Assembly: GCF_016031655.1 (NCBI RefSeq) | Contig: NZ_JACCHQ010000010.1 | Span: forward strand, 147,669 to 211,668 | Length of the DNA stretch: 64,000 nt | Origin: Bradyrhizobium glycinis | GTDB lineage: Bacteria; Pseudomonadota; Alphaproteobacteria; Rhizobiales; Xanthobacteraceae | Direction of reading: 5' to 3' | Part shown: piece after piece, positions 1 through 8,929 of the stretch | Numbering within the stretch: position 1 is the first letter of the stretch | Layout: the number at the start of each line of letters is the position of its first letter | Translations under genes and position numbers: made by a program | Notes under the pieces: model-generated | Seen by the model: the letters and a program-made list of their open reading frames with translations, nothing else | What the model was told of the DNA's origin: nothing | The model's database searches: none

Positions 1-1280
1 CCGCCGTCGAGACCGAGCTGCGCCGCCACGCGACCGGTTTTTCCAATGTACGTGCCGAGCTCGGTGTCGAGCTGCTCGGTCTTTCGCAAACCTCCGATCG
101 CGTCGAGGCGCATCTGAAGGACGGCGATGGACGACACCGCTCCGTGACGGCGCGCTACGTGCTCGGCTGCGATGGCGCATCGAGCACCGTGCGTCAGATC
201 GCAGGTCTCGCGCTCGAGGACCTCATCTTCGATGAACCCTGGCTGGTGGTCGACGTCCGCGTGAACGAAGACGCGCTTGCACGCCTGCCGCAATGCTCCG
301 CGCAATTCTGCAATCCGGCGCGCCCCGCGAGCTTCCTGATCGGCCCCAAGAACCATCGCCGCTGGGAGATCATGCTGCTGCCGGGTGAAGACGCGCGGCA
401 GATGGAGCGGCCCGAAAATGTCTGGAAGCTGCTCGCGCCCTGGCTCACGCCACACGACGGCGAATTGTGGCGAGCAGCGTCCTATCGCTTTCACGCCCTC
501 GTTGCCGCAGAGTGGCGCAACCGCAGGATCCTGATCGCCGGCGATGCCGCGCACCAGCAGCCTCCCTTCATCGGCCAGGGCATGTGCCAAGGCCTGCGCG
601 ACGCCACGAACGTCGTCTGGAAGCTGGATCACGTGCTCAAGGGCGTCTCCTCCGACGGCCTGCTCGACAGCTACGGGGTCGAGCGCAAGCAGCACGTCAT
701 CGAGCTGACCGGCAAGATCAAGGCCATCGGCCAGTCGATATGCGAGCGCGATCCGGCAGCCGCCCGGCGGCGCGATGCGCAAATCCTCGCCGACGGCGGC
801 GGCAAGCCGCTGCTGCTGACGCGGCAGGAAATCATTCCGCCGCTCCGCGCAGGGTGCCTGTCACAGCACGAGATGCCCGCACGTGGCACGCTGTTTCCGC
901 AGCCGCGCATCGCGAGGGGCGGTGCCGCTCGCTTGCTGGACGAAGTGACCGGGACCGGCTGGCGCGTGTTGATCGACGGCCGCAGCGATAATGCCGCTTT
1001 CATGCTCTCGCTCTGTGCCGCGCGCCCGGACGTATCGGCGGCGGCTGTCGTGCCTGCCGGCGCGGGTCTGCCAAATGCCCTCGAAGAGACCGAGGGCGTG
1101 CTCGCGAACTGGTTCGACCGCCACGGTATCGTCGCTGCGATCGTGCGACCAGACCATTACGTCTTCGGAACCGTGCGCAATGCCTCCGGGCTCGGCGATC
1201 TCCTGCGCGAGATCGAGTTGCGTCGTCGCGACGTCCGACCAACACAAGATTCCCGATCTGAAATGGAGAGAACACCGTGA
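1..1280 (+). CDS. FAD-dependent aromatic monooxygenase, MhpA-like (5' end off window)
   Basis: The frame is open from the first base, so the N-terminal Rossmann GxGxxG part lies off the left edge; about 425 residues are present. It shows the flavin-monooxygenase DG motif (LGCDGASSTVR) and the second FAD-binding GD motif (LIAGDAAHQQPPFIGQG), whose proline-rich continuation is typical of MhpA/PobA-type class A hydroxylases. The C-terminal third fits the thioredoxin-like tail of this family. Such enzymes use NAD(P)H and oxygen to hydroxylate phenolic rings, for example 3-(3-hydroxyphenyl)propionate. The last bases overlap the start of the next gene (GTGA), so the two are translationally coupled in an aromatic-degradation operon. 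The exact substrate cannot be read from the sequence. Confidence 0.88.
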   Translation, partial: AVETELRRHATGFSNVRAELGVELLGLSQTSDRVEAHLKDGDGRHRSVTARYVLGCDGASSTVRQIAGLALEDLIFDEPWLVVDVRVNEDALARLPQCSAQFCNPARPASFLIGPKNHRRWEIMLLPGEDARQMERPENVWKLLAPWLTPHDGELWRAASYRFHALVAAEWRNRRILIAGDAAHQQPPFIGQGMCQGLRDATNVVWKLDHVLKGVSSDGLLDSYGVERKQHVIELTGKIKAIGQSICERDPAAARRRDAQILADGGGKPLLLTRQEIIPPLRAGCLSQHEMPARGTLFPQPRIARGGAARLLDEVTGTGWRVLIDGRSDNAAFMLSLCAARPDVSAAAVVPAGAGLPNALEETEGVLANWFDRHGIVAAIVRPDHYVFGTVRNASGLGDLLREIELRRRDVRPTQDSRSEMERTP

Positions 1281-2122
1281 AGCTTGCCACCGTGTCGATT
1301 GACGGCCGTACCACCTGGGGCATCGTCGAAGGCGAAAGCTTTTTCGATGTCGGAGCTGCGCTCAAGGCGCGCTATGCCGATCTCAAGGCCGCCATCGGCG
1401 CCGCCTTCGCCGGTGTTGAGGATGCAAAGACCTCCGTCGCTGGCGTGCCGATCTCGAAGATCACCTGGCTGCCGGTTATCCCGAACCCGGACAAGATCCT
1501 GTGCGTGGGCCTGAACTACGAGACCCACCGCAAGGAGACAGGCCGCGCCGAGGTCGATCACCCCACCATTTTCTCACGCTATGCCAACAGCCAGACCGGA
1601 CACTTGCAGCCGATCGTGCGGCCGCGCGTCTCGACGGATCTCGATTTCGAAGGCGAACTCGCGGTCATCATCGGCAAGGCGGGACGTTACATCTCCCGGG
1701 CAGATGCCATGGATCATGTCGCGGGCTACTCCTGCTACAATGACGGCAGCATTCGCGATTTCCAGCGTCACACCCATCAATTCACGCCGGGCAAGAATTT
1801 TCCGGATACCGGCGCGTTCGGGCCCTGGATGATGACCCCGGACGAACTCGGTCCGCTCGGCGAGCTCAAGCTCCAGACCCGCCTCAACGGGCAAGTCATG
1901 CAGGAAGCGCTGATCAAGCAGATGATCTTCGATATCCCGCGCCAGATCGAATACTGCTCCACGTTTACGCGGCTCGAGCCCGGGGACGTCATCGTCAGCG
2001 GAACGCCGGGGGGCGTCGGCGCGCGGCGCGAGCCGCCGCTCTGGATGAAGCCTGGCGATGTCGTCGAGATCGAGGTCGATCGCCTCGGCGTGCTCAGGAA
2101 TGTCGTCACAGACGAAGCGTGA
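1277..2122 (+). CDS. fumarylacetoacetate hydrolase (FAH) family protein
   Basis: 281 residues, the usual length for FAHD1/HpcE-like members. It has the family core: KILCVGLNY at the start of the domain, the metal-ligand run DFEGELAVIIG, GKNFPDTGAFGPW, and the conserved VSGTPGGVG near the C-terminus. Members hydrolyse, hydrate or decarboxylate ring-cleavage products (fumarylpyruvate, oxohexenedioate and similar). The GTG start overlaps the stop of the upstream monooxygenase by four bases, so the pair probably works in one aromatic pathway, with this enzyme acting after ring opening. A ring-cleavage dioxygenase is not in the window and should lie upstream. Family certain, substrate not. Confidence 0.9.
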   Translation: MKLATVSIDGRTTWGIVEGESFFDVGAALKARYADLKAAIGAAFAGVEDAKTSVAGVPISKITWLPVIPNPDKILCVGLNYETHRKETGRAEVDHPTIFSRYANSQTGHLQPIVRPRVSTDLDFEGELAVIIGKAGRYISRADAMDHVAGYSCYNDGSIRDFQRHTHQFTPGKNFPDTGAFGPWMMTPDELGPLGELKLQTRLNGQVMQEALIKQMIFDIPRQIEYCSTFTRLEPGDVIVSGTPGGVGARREPPLWMKPGDVVEIEVDRLGVLRNVVTDEA

Positions 2123-2207
2123 TCGAGCGAGCTGCTGCCCGGCGGCGGCTGCGCGCGCGAACGACCAATAATGGCCCGCAAAGCGGGATCTTGAGGGAGG
2201 AACACCT

Positions 2208-3185
2208 ATGTCCGGATTATCCCGTCGTCTGCTGCTCGCCGGCGCCGCGCTTTGCTGCTCTCTTCCAGCCTTCGCGCAGTCCTGGCCGCAGCGGCCCGTG
2301 ACCGTCGTCGTGCCTCAGCCGGCGGGCAACAGCCCCGACGTGATGTGTCGCCTGATCACCGAAAAACTCTCGCGGACTTTCGGGCAGCAGTTCGTCGTCG
2401 AGAATCGGCCGGGCGCCGCAAACCTCGTCGGTACGCAGTCGGTCGCCCGTGCGGCTCCGGACGGCTACACATTCCTGTTCGCCACATCGGCGGCGCTCGT
2501 CACCAATCCCTACACGTTCAAGAAGCTTCCCTACGATCCCGTGAAGGACTTCGTGCCAGTCGCGATGGTGGCCAAGAGCAACCACGTCCTTCTCGTCAAT
2601 CCCGAGGTGAGGGCCAAGACGCTGCCCGAATTGATCAAGCTCGAAAAATCGGCGCCGGGCTCGTTGAGCCTCGCCGTCGACGGTGCGCGCAACCTCTCGG
2701 GCCTGATCGCTCAAGCCATTAACAGGAGCGCCGGAACCGGCTTCGTCCTCATTCCCTACAACACGACCACGAATGCGGTGCAGGACGCCATCTCAGGCCG
2801 CGTCCAGGTGACGATCCAATCGGCCTCGATCGCCGAGGCCTTCATCAAGGCGGGTACGCTCCGACCGGTTGCGGTAGCAGGTTCCAAACGGATCGACTCC
2901 CTGCCGGACGTTCCCGCGGTTGCTGAGATGCTGCAAAGCGTCGATCTCCAGGGCTGGTTCATGTTCATGGCGCCGGCCGGTACTCCCGCCGACATCGTCG
3001 CGAAACTGAGCGCCGAGATTGCGCGCGCCCTGGAATCGTCCGATGTGCGCGAGCGCGCACCGACCCTCGGCTTCGATGTCCGTGTCGGCGATGCCGTGAC
3101 GGCGGCAGGCGCCAAGCGCTTTCTCGACGACCAGCTCGCCTCGTCCGGCAAGATCATCCAGGGGCTCGGCATCGAACCTGAATAG
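2208..3185 (+). CDS. TctC/Bug-family periplasmic solute-binding protein
   Basis: 325 residues with a signal peptide (residues 1 to about 24, cleavage near AFAQ/SWPQ) followed by the Bug-family pattern: WPQRPVTVVVPQPAG, then the ligand-loop region ENRPGAANLVG and APDGYTFLF. A strong GAGGGAGG ribosome site precedes the ATG. These receptors feed tripartite tricarboxylate transporters, but many orphan Bug proteins have no linked TctA/TctB genes, and none are seen here. The gene follows the monooxygenase and FAH genes by 85 bases, so it probably captures the aromatic or organic-acid substrate of that operon in the periplasm. The ligand is an inference from context only. Confidence 0.9.
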   Translation: MSGLSRRLLLAGAALCCSLPAFAQSWPQRPVTVVVPQPAGNSPDVMCRLITEKLSRTFGQQFVVENRPGAANLVGTQSVARAAPDGYTFLFATSAALVTNPYTFKKLPYDPVKDFVPVAMVAKSNHVLLVNPEVRAKTLPELIKLEKSAPGSLSLAVDGARNLSGLIAQAINRSAGTGFVLIPYNTTTNAVQDAISGRVQVTIQSASIAEAFIKAGTLRPVAVAGSKRIDSLPDVPAVAEMLQSVDLQGWFMFMAPAGTPADIVAKLSAEIARALESSDVRERAPTLGFDVRVGDAVTAAGAKRFLDDQLASSGKIIQGLGIEPE

Positions 3186-3360
3186 GCGCTTCCGGAGCCG
3201 GCGCTTCTACATTTTTGCATCGTCAACGCCTGCCCCCACTGCTTAATCAAATTGCTCCTGACCCGTCATTGTACTGCCGCAACAACCATCGCGAGGGCAG
3301 CATGATATGTCGGACAAGATCTCGCGTCAGCTCCGAATCCAGCTCATCTGCGGCGCTTCG

Positions 3361-3936
3361 TTATTCTTCCTCCGGCCATCCCCGGGCGAGCATCGCCGCC
3401 TGTTTCAAGGTGATGCTTCGGACCAGCGGATCCGCATGACGGTGCACGAGTTGCCAATCCGTGGCGTCCTTGCGATAGACTTCGGTCACGCGCAGCGACC
3501 AGTCTTGAGCCGGCAACCCGCCCACTTCGGCGCGCTGGCGCTCGACCATGACGAGAGCGACGAGCGCGTCCGATGCATAAGTTTGCAAGACCTCGAGTTC
3601 GGTTTCGCCTTCCCTGAAGTATCGCGATAGGGCAGCCAGACGCTGGGGGCTAGCGTCGAATCCGCGACTCGTAGGCCCGCCGAAGGGCTGCATCAGCGTG
3701 AAATCGGGCGCGATGCGGACAAGCTGGGACCAGCGATCCATATCGCCACGCATGAAGGCGGCATTCTTCTCGCGGGCGCGTTCGACAAGACCCGCTATCG
3801 CGTCGCTCCCCGAGGCCGCATCGGCCGTAAGCTGACCGGACAGAGGAATCGCTGCGGCAGCGGCCATCATCAAGCGCCGCGAAATCTTCTCCTGCTCGCA
3901 TGGCCACCTATTCAGCCCGGACGGTTTCTTGGTCAT
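3361..3936 (-). CDS. SnoaL-like/NTF2-fold protein with TAT-type leader
   Basis: 191 residues from the ATG at 3936, chosen because AGGAG lies just upstream; a longer frame exists but has no ribosome site. The leader has an SRRLMM twin-arginine motif followed by an alanine-rich hydrophobic stretch, so export is likely. The mature part looks like a SnoaL/DUF4440 domain (the helix with KNAAFMRGDMDRWSQLV, then beta strands ending in DWQLVHRHADP), a fold found in small enzymes and binding proteins. It is transcribed away from the LysR gene with a 78-base shared promoter region, so that regulator probably controls it. Function unknown beyond fold. Confidence 0.75.
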   Translation of the reverse strand: MTKKPSGLNRWPCEQEKISRRLMMAAAAAIPLSGQLTADAASGSDAIAGLVERAREKNAAFMRGDMDRWSQLVRIAPDFTLMQPFGGPTSRGFDASPQRLAALSRYFREGETELEVLQTYASDALVALVMVERQRAEVGGLPAQDWSLRVTEVYRKDATDWQLVHRHADPLVRSITLKQAAMLARGWPEEE

Positions 3937-4014
3937 TTCTAAGCTCCTGATCGAACGACGAGCCCATCCATGAAGCCTTGATCCCAATGAATCCAGCGAT
4001 ATGATTTCAGCAAC

Positions 4015-4968
4015 ATGCTGAACCAAATTGATCTATCCAGGATTGATCTGAATCTCCTCGTGCTCTTCCGCGTGGTCCTGGAAGAGCGCCATGTCGCGCG
4101 AGCAGCCGCTCGGCTGAGCCTGACGCCCTCGGCTGTCAGCCATGCGCTTGGCCGGCTCCGTCTTCTGCTAAACGATCCGCTGTTTTTGCGGACCCCGAAG
4201 GGGGTCGTTCCAACGGAACGGGCCTTGGAGCTTGGAGAGCCGGTGGCCGAGATCATCGCGCGCGTCGAAGAGCTGATCGGCTCGGCCACACCGTTCGACC
4301 CGGAGCAAAGCGGCCGTCGGTTCACGATTGGCGCTCCCGATGCCGTACTGGTCTCAGCAATCGGTCCGCTGTTGCAATCGATCGCGACTGCGGCGCCCCA
4401 CATTGATATCGGGCTGATCCATCTGATGCCTGCGCCGCGCGGTGGCGCGATCGGAGAGCCTTGGCAGCAAAGCCTAGACATGCTCGAACGACGCGAACTC
4501 GATATCGCAATGCTGCCGCTGCCGGCGGTATCACCGCGTTTCGAGGCGCGCAGGCTTTACGAGGAGGAGTTCGTGCTGGCCATGCGCAAGGGACATCCCT
4601 TCGCAAAAGCGCCAACCCATGCTGCGTTCGCGCGATCACAGCACCTGCTGGTCTCTCTCAGTGGGGAACCGCGCGGTTTCATCGATGAGATATTGGCAAA
4701 GCGCGGCCTCGAACGCCGCATCGCTTTGACTGTCCCGAATTTCATGATGGCGCTTGCCCAGCTTTCCGGGTCTGATCTGATCGCCGCATTGCCGCGCCGA
4801 CTGGTGGAGCAACACGCCGGCCGTTTCGGCCTCGTGTTGGTCGAGCTGCCTTTCGCGCGCAAACCGGATACGATCCGGGCCATCGCGACCAAAGCGGCTA
4901 TGAAAGACGCGGGCATCGCGTGGCTGATGCAGACTGTGGTCGGTTCAATCGGAGCAGGCCGACGCTAG
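4015..4968 (+). CDS. LysR-family transcriptional regulator
   Basis: 317 residues, standard LysR length. The N-terminal winged helix-turn-helix (residues about 9-66) shows IDLNLLVLFRVVLEERHVARAA and LTPSAVSHALGRLR, close to the NodD/NahR/LinR branch whose proteins start with a DLNLL motif. The C-terminal periplasmic-binding-like effector domain follows. It is divergent from the SnoaL-like gene at 3361-3936, the usual geometry for a LysR target, and lies close to the aromatic operon on its left. The effector is unknown. Confidence 0.93.
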   Translation: MLNQIDLSRIDLNLLVLFRVVLEERHVARAAARLSLTPSAVSHALGRLRLLLNDPLFLRTPKGVVPTERALELGEPVAEIIARVEELIGSATPFDPEQSGRRFTIGAPDAVLVSAIGPLLQSIATAAPHIDIGLIHLMPAPRGGAIGEPWQQSLDMLERRELDIAMLPLPAVSPRFEARRLYEEEFVLAMRKGHPFAKAPTHAAFARSQHLLVSLSGEPRGFIDEILAKRGLERRIALTVPNFMMALAQLSGSDLIAALPRRLVEQHAGRFGLVLVELPFARKPDTIRAIATKAAMKDAGIAWLMQTVVGSIGAGRR

Positions 4969-5127
4969 AATCCGGTCTGAACTCAACAGGCGTTCATCTC
5001 GGCAAGGGAACGGCATTGTGCTGCCGCGCCTACGGTGGCGGATCTGGGACCTCCTGCACCCGCTTCTCAAATCGCCCGGAACTGTTCATTGTGCCGGCCC
5101 GAAACGAAAAGAAGTGGAGCAGCATCA

Positions 5128-6588
5128 ATGACGGAGGGGGTCTCGCGCCGCCGGTTTGCCAAGCTGGCGGGATTGTCCGCAGCCGGGATTGCGAGTCCCC
5201 TTGTCGTCGAAGCCGAGCCGGCGCGGCCGCCGCGCAATGGAAGTGGCTTTCCGGCAGGCTTTCTCTGGGGCACGGCGACCTCGTCCTATCAGGTCGAGGG
5301 CGCGGTCGAGGAGGACGGGCGAGGGGCCTCGATCTGGGACAAGTTCGTCCGCATCCCCGGCAAGATCGAGGACGGCACCACCGGCGACCGCGCCAATGAG
5401 CACTATCACCGCTACAAGGAGGACATCGCCCTCATCAAGGAGCTTGGCTGCAAGGCCTATCGCTTCTCGGTGGCCTGGCCGCGGCTGTTTCCGGACGGCG
5501 ACGGCAAGCCCAATCCGAAGGGGCTCGACTTCTACAATCGTCTCGTCGACGAGCTCCTGAAGAGCGGCATCGAGCCGTGGCTGACCCTCTATCATTGGGA
5601 TCTGCCGCAATCGCTCCAAGATCGCTTCGGCGGCTGGCGCTCGACCGAGACCTGCAAGATCTTCGGCGACTACGCGGCTTATGTCGCTGAGCACCTCACT
5701 GACCGCGTCAGGAACGTGTTCACGCTCAATGAGAGCGGCCGCTTCGTCTATTTCGGTTACGGCATCGGCATCGACGCGCCGGGATTGAAGCTGCCGCAGG
5801 CCGATGTCAACCAGATCAGGCACAACAGCGCGCTGGCGCACGGGCTCGCGGTGCAGGCGGTGCGGGCCCATGGCCGCCCCGGCACCAGGGTGGGGCCGGC
5901 GGAGAACATCGAGGCGTGCGCGCCTGCGTTCGACACGCCGGAAAACGTGCGCGCCGCGGAGATCGCGCTGCGTGAGATGAATGGCGGCTATCTCAACGTC
6001 ATTATGACGGGCCGCTATACCGACGCCTTCCTGAAATACGCCGGATCCAACGCGCCGAAATACACCGATGCGGAGCTCAAGATCATCTCTTCGCCGGTCG
6101 ATTTCCTCGGCCTCAACATCTACGCGCCGCAGAACTACGTGGTGGCGTCCGACCAGGGCGCGGGCTTCAGGCCGCTGCCGATTCCGAAGTCGTTCCCGCG
6201 CATGAATTCGGACTGGCTGCGCGTCGGGCCCGAGACCATCTATTGGGTGCCGAAGCTGGCGGCGAAAATCTGGAAGACGGATGCGATCTATATCAGCGAG
6301 AACGGCACCTCCGGCGACGATGTGGTGTCGCCCGACGGCAAGATCTACGACACCGACCGCATCATGTATTTGCGCAACTATCTCGCCCAGCTCCAGCGCG
6401 CCACCGACGAAGGCGTGCCGGTGCGCGGCTATTTCCTCTGGAGCCTGATGGACAATTTCGAGTGGGTATATGGCCTCAACAAGCGTTTCGGGCTGTATCA
6501 CGTCAATTTCGACACCCAGGTCCGTACGGCAAAACTCAGCGCCAGCTTCTACCGCAACGTGATCGCGAAGAACGCGGCAGGGGCGTAG
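5128..6588 (+). CDS. exported GH1 beta-glucosidase
   Basis: 486 residues from the ATG at 5128, which has GGAG upstream and gives a clean twin-arginine leader (SRRRFAKLAG); a longer frame from 5035 would bury that leader. The mature part is a full glycoside hydrolase family 1 barrel: FLWGTATSSYQVEGA at the start, YRFSVAWPRLFP, the acid/base motif read as TLNES, the nucleophile motif YISENG, and WSLMDNFEW near the end. The common acid/base motif is T-x-N-E-P, so proline is replaced by serine while the catalytic glutamate remains. TAT export implies folding before export and action in the periplasm or outside. Likely substrates are beta-glucosides such as plant glycosides or cellobiose. Confidence 0.93.
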   Translation: MTEGVSRRRFAKLAGLSAAGIASPLVVEAEPARPPRNGSGFPAGFLWGTATSSYQVEGAVEEDGRGASIWDKFVRIPGKIEDGTTGDRANEHYHRYKEDIALIKELGCKAYRFSVAWPRLFPDGDGKPNPKGLDFYNRLVDELLKSGIEPWLTLYHWDLPQSLQDRFGGWRSTETCKIFGDYAAYVAEHLTDRVRNVFTLNESGRFVYFGYGIGIDAPGLKLPQADVNQIRHNSALAHGLAVQAVRAHGRPGTRVGPAENIEACAPAFDTPENVRAAEIALREMNGGYLNVIMTGRYTDAFLKYAGSNAPKYTDAELKIISSPVDFLGLNIYAPQNYVVASDQGAGFRPLPIPKSFPRMNSDWLRVGPETIYWVPKLAAKIWKTDAIYISENGTSGDDVVSPDGKIYDTDRIMYLRNYLAQLQRATDEGVPVRGYFLWSLMDNFEWVYGLNKRFGLYHVNFDTQVRTAKLSASFYRNVIAKNAAGA

Positions 6589-6592
6589 CTAT

Positions 6593-6750
6593 TCTCCCTC
6601 TCCCCGTTCTTACGGGGAGAGGGCAGGGGTGAGGGGCCCTCTCCGCGAGTCCATCTGTCACCGTCCTTGCTGAAGCTCCCCCTCACCCGGATTTTCCGCT
6701 GCGCGTAAAATCCGGCCTCTCCCCGCACGCGGGGAGAGGCGAAGAGGGCA
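6593..6750. repeat. intergenic palindromic repeat pair
   Basis: Two linked inverted repeats fill most of the gap between the GH1 gene and the thiolase. The first is a CTCTCCCCGT / ACGGGGAGAG hairpin; the second contains GGATTTTCCGC..GCGTAAAATCC and CTCTCCCCGCACGCGGGGAGAG. Elements of this look are dispersed in Bradyrhizobium-type genomes; I infer that from memory, not from a search. The first hairpin may also act as a transcription end for the GH1 gene. Confidence 0.6.
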
Positions 6751-6819
6751 GCGCGCATTGACTCGCCAGTCCCTCTGATTCACAACGCCCTCAACACCCA
6801 TAACAAGAGGACGACGCCA

Positions 6820-8052
6820 ATGCCTGACGCGCTGATCATCGATGCCTGCCGCACCCCGCGGGGCATCGGCAAGGCCGGCAAGGGAGCCCTGTCGGGCATT
6901 CATCCGCAACAGCTCGGGGCAACCGTGCTGCGCGCGCTCGCCGACCGCACCGGCATTAACACCGCCGATGTCGATGATATCGTCTGGGGCTGCAGCGCGC
7001 AGGTGGCAACGCAAAGCGGCGATCTCGGCCGCATGTCGGCGCTCGATGCCGGCTACGACGTGCGTGCCAGCGCGGTGACGCTCGACCGCTTCTGCGGTTC
7101 CGGCATCACCAGCGTCAACATGGCGGCAAGCTCGATCATGGCCGGCGCCGAGGATCTCGTCATCGCCGGCGGCTGCGAGATGATGTCGATGGAGGGACGC
7201 CGCGGCGGCGGTCCGATGATGATGGACAGCGGCAATCTGCGCCTGCGGGCGCGGCATCCGCAGTCGCATCAGGGCGTCTGTGCGGACGCGATCGCGACGC
7301 TGGAGGGAATCACCCGAAGGGATGTCGACGCGCTCGGGCTGGAGAGCCAGAAGCGCGCCGCGGATGCGATCGCGAACGGCCACTTCAAGAAGAGCCTCGT
7401 GCCTGTTCACCGCGAGGACGGCAGCTTGGCGCTGGACCACGAAGAATACCCGCGGCCGCAGACCACGATGGAAGGCCTCAGCAGCCTGAAGCCGGCGTTT
7501 CCGGCCATCGCGGACTACGCGCTCGACGACAAGGGCACGACCTATCGCGGCCTGATCCTGCAAAAGTACCCTGATCTCGAAATCGAATTCGTGCATCACG
7601 CCGGCAACTCCTCCGGCGTCGTCGACGGCGCTGCCGCGATCCTTCTGGCCTCGCCCGCTTACGCCAAGGCGCATGGCCTTAAAGCCCGGGGCCGCGTCGT
7701 CGCGATGGCCAACATGGGGGACTCGCCGACCCTGATGCTGAACGCACCGGTGCCGGCAACGCGCAAGGTGCTGGCCAAGGCGGGGCTCACCATCGACGAC
7801 ATCGACCTGTTCGAGATCAACGAGGCCTTCGCCGTGGTGGCGGAAAAATATATCCGCGACCTCAAGCTCGACCGGGCCAAGGTCAACGTCAACGGCGGCT
7901 CGATCGCGCTCGGCCATCCCATCGGCGCCACTGGCTCGATCCTGATCGGCACGGTGCTGGACGAGCTCGAACGGCGCGACCTCAAGCGCGGTCTCGTCAC
8001 CATGTGCGCCGCCGGCGGCATGGCGCCCGCCATCATCATCGAGCGCGTCTAG
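6820..8052 (+). CDS. acetyl-CoA acetyltransferase (thiolase family)
   Basis: 410 residues, normal for thiolases. All catalytic motifs are visible: the nucleophilic cysteine in LDRFCGSG, the NEAF loop, the histidine in GHPIGATG, and the second cysteine in CAAGGMAPA near the C-terminus. The ATG follows AAGAGGA. Thiolases join or split acyl-CoA and acetyl-CoA; this one could act in beta-oxidation, in polyhydroxybutyrate synthesis or in the last steps of aromatic degradation. It stands alone between two repeat-rich gaps, so neighbours do not decide the pathway. Annotation as FadA-, PcaF- or PhaA-like would need a tree. Confidence 0.93.
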   Translation: MPDALIIDACRTPRGIGKAGKGALSGIHPQQLGATVLRALADRTGINTADVDDIVWGCSAQVATQSGDLGRMSALDAGYDVRASAVTLDRFCGSGITSVNMAASSIMAGAEDLVIAGGCEMMSMEGRRGGGPMMMDSGNLRLRARHPQSHQGVCADAIATLEGITRRDVDALGLESQKRAADAIANGHFKKSLVPVHREDGSLALDHEEYPRPQTTMEGLSSLKPAFPAIADYALDDKGTTYRGLILQKYPDLEIEFVHHAGNSSGVVDGAAAILLASPAYAKAHGLKARGRVVAMANMGDSPTLMLNAPVPATRKVLAKAGLTIDDIDLFEINEAFAVVAEKYIRDLKLDRAKVNVNGGSIALGHPIGATGSILIGTVLDELERRDLKRGLVTMCAAGGMAPAIIIERV

Positions 8053-8067
8053 CCGACGCCTCTTCAC

Positions 8068-8092
8068 CGCTCCCCGTAAAAAATGGGGAGCG
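8068..8092. terminator. inverted repeat after thiolase gene
   Basis: CGCTCCCC and GGGGAGCG form an 8-bp stem around a short A-rich loop, 15 bases after the thiolase stop. There is no clean T tract on the plus side, so it may be a terminator or another short palindromic repeat. Confidence 0.4.
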
Positions 8093-8395
8093 GGAGAGCT
8101 GCCGTGCAATCCAGCCCTTATTTTCCAGGGCGAAAAGCGCTTCTTCTCGCACAAAGAGGCCGTCATCGCTTGTCGAAAGCCGCGAATCAGCTTTAGCAAG
8201 ATGGCGTGCGGGCCTTTGAAACAAGGCAAAAACCGCTGCCCGAGGCTTCCTCCGCTCCGGAAGTAGCTAAAAAGCAGGGTTTTTTGTCACAGCAGGCCAG
8301 AAAAGCCTGTAATTTCGCGACAAAACTGTGCAGAAGGCTATAGGCCTTCAACGGTTGGTCTAATATGCAACCGGCAACGAATCAGAGGAGACACG

Positions 8396-8698
8396 ATGCC
8401 AACCCAGATGTCCAAATCGCAGTTGATCGAAAAGATTGCGACCGCCACCGAGCTTTCCAAGCGTGACGTCAAGAACGTCATGGAGACGCTGACCGATGTC
8501 GGCCACAAGGAGCTCAAGAAGAACGGCCTGTTCCTGGTGCCGGGCTTCGCGAAGTTCGTGGTCATCAAGAAGCCCGCGACCAAGGCGCGCAAGGGCACCA
8601 ACCCGTTCACGGGTGAAGAGATGATGTTCAAGGCCAAGCCGGCCCGGAAGATCGTCCGCGCCCGCCCGGTCAAGGCCGCCAAGGACGCCGTGGGCTAA
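8396..8698 (+). CDS. HU/IHF-family DNA-binding protein
   Basis: 100 residues with the HU fold: N-terminal helices (SQLIEKIATATELSKRDVKN), then the beta-arm region including VPGFAKF and KGTNPFTGEEMMFKAKPARK. HU normally has GRNPxTG in the arm; here it is KGTNPFTGE. AGAGGAG precedes the ATG. The lysine-rich tail is a little longer than in E. coli HU. It packages DNA in the nucleoid. It is monocistronic: about 340 non-coding bases upstream and a strong terminator immediately downstream. Confidence 0.93.
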   Translation: MPTQMSKSQLIEKIATATELSKRDVKNVMETLTDVGHKELKKNGLFLVPGFAKFVVIKKPATKARKGTNPFTGEEMMFKAKPARKIVRARPVKAAKDAVG

Positions 8699-8705
8699 CA
8701 ACGCT

Positions 8706-8733
8706 AAGGCCCCCTCGAGCGAGGGGGCCTTTT
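8706..8733 (+). terminator. rho-independent terminator of the HU gene
   Basis: AAGGCCCCCTC, GAGC loop, GAGGGGGCCTT followed by T residues: an 11-bp perfect GC-rich stem with a short U tract, starting 8 bases after the HU stop. It may also end transcription arriving from the lon operon on the other strand. Confidence 0.9.
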
Positions 8734-8768
8734 GTCTGGGGCTGCCGCGAGGGTTCGAGACGGAGGGC

Positions 8769-8924
8769 TCAACCCTTGCGGCGCTTCACCGGGACCGGGA
8801 GCGGCTGAAGCCGCGGTTCGGGTCCTGCCAGGGCATCGCGAACGCGGTCGATGGCGCGATCGAGCAGCTGGCGCAGCCGCTGCGTCTTCCGAGATCGCTT
8901 CGCTCTTTCCAGCAGTTTCTTCAT
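8769..8924 (-). CDS. small basic protein downstream of lon
   Basis: 51 residues, strongly basic, beginning MKKLLERAKRSRKTQRLRQL and ending in a KRRKG tail. The ATG lies 5 bases after the lon stop and has GGAG at a normal distance, so translation as the third gene of an hsp20-lon operon is plausible. The first half should be an amphipathic helix; the second half is proline-rich. I do not recognise a family. It could be a chance frame, since its evidence is only position, ribosome site and composition. Confidence 0.4.
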   Translation of the reverse strand: MKKLLERAKRSRKTQRLRQLLDRAIDRVRDALAGPEPRLQPLPVPVKRRKG

Positions 8925-8929
8925 CGCCT

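Noticed and set aside
5125..6501. A 458-codon minus-strand frame opposite the GH1 gene
   Set aside because: Shadow of an enzyme with all GH1 motifs.
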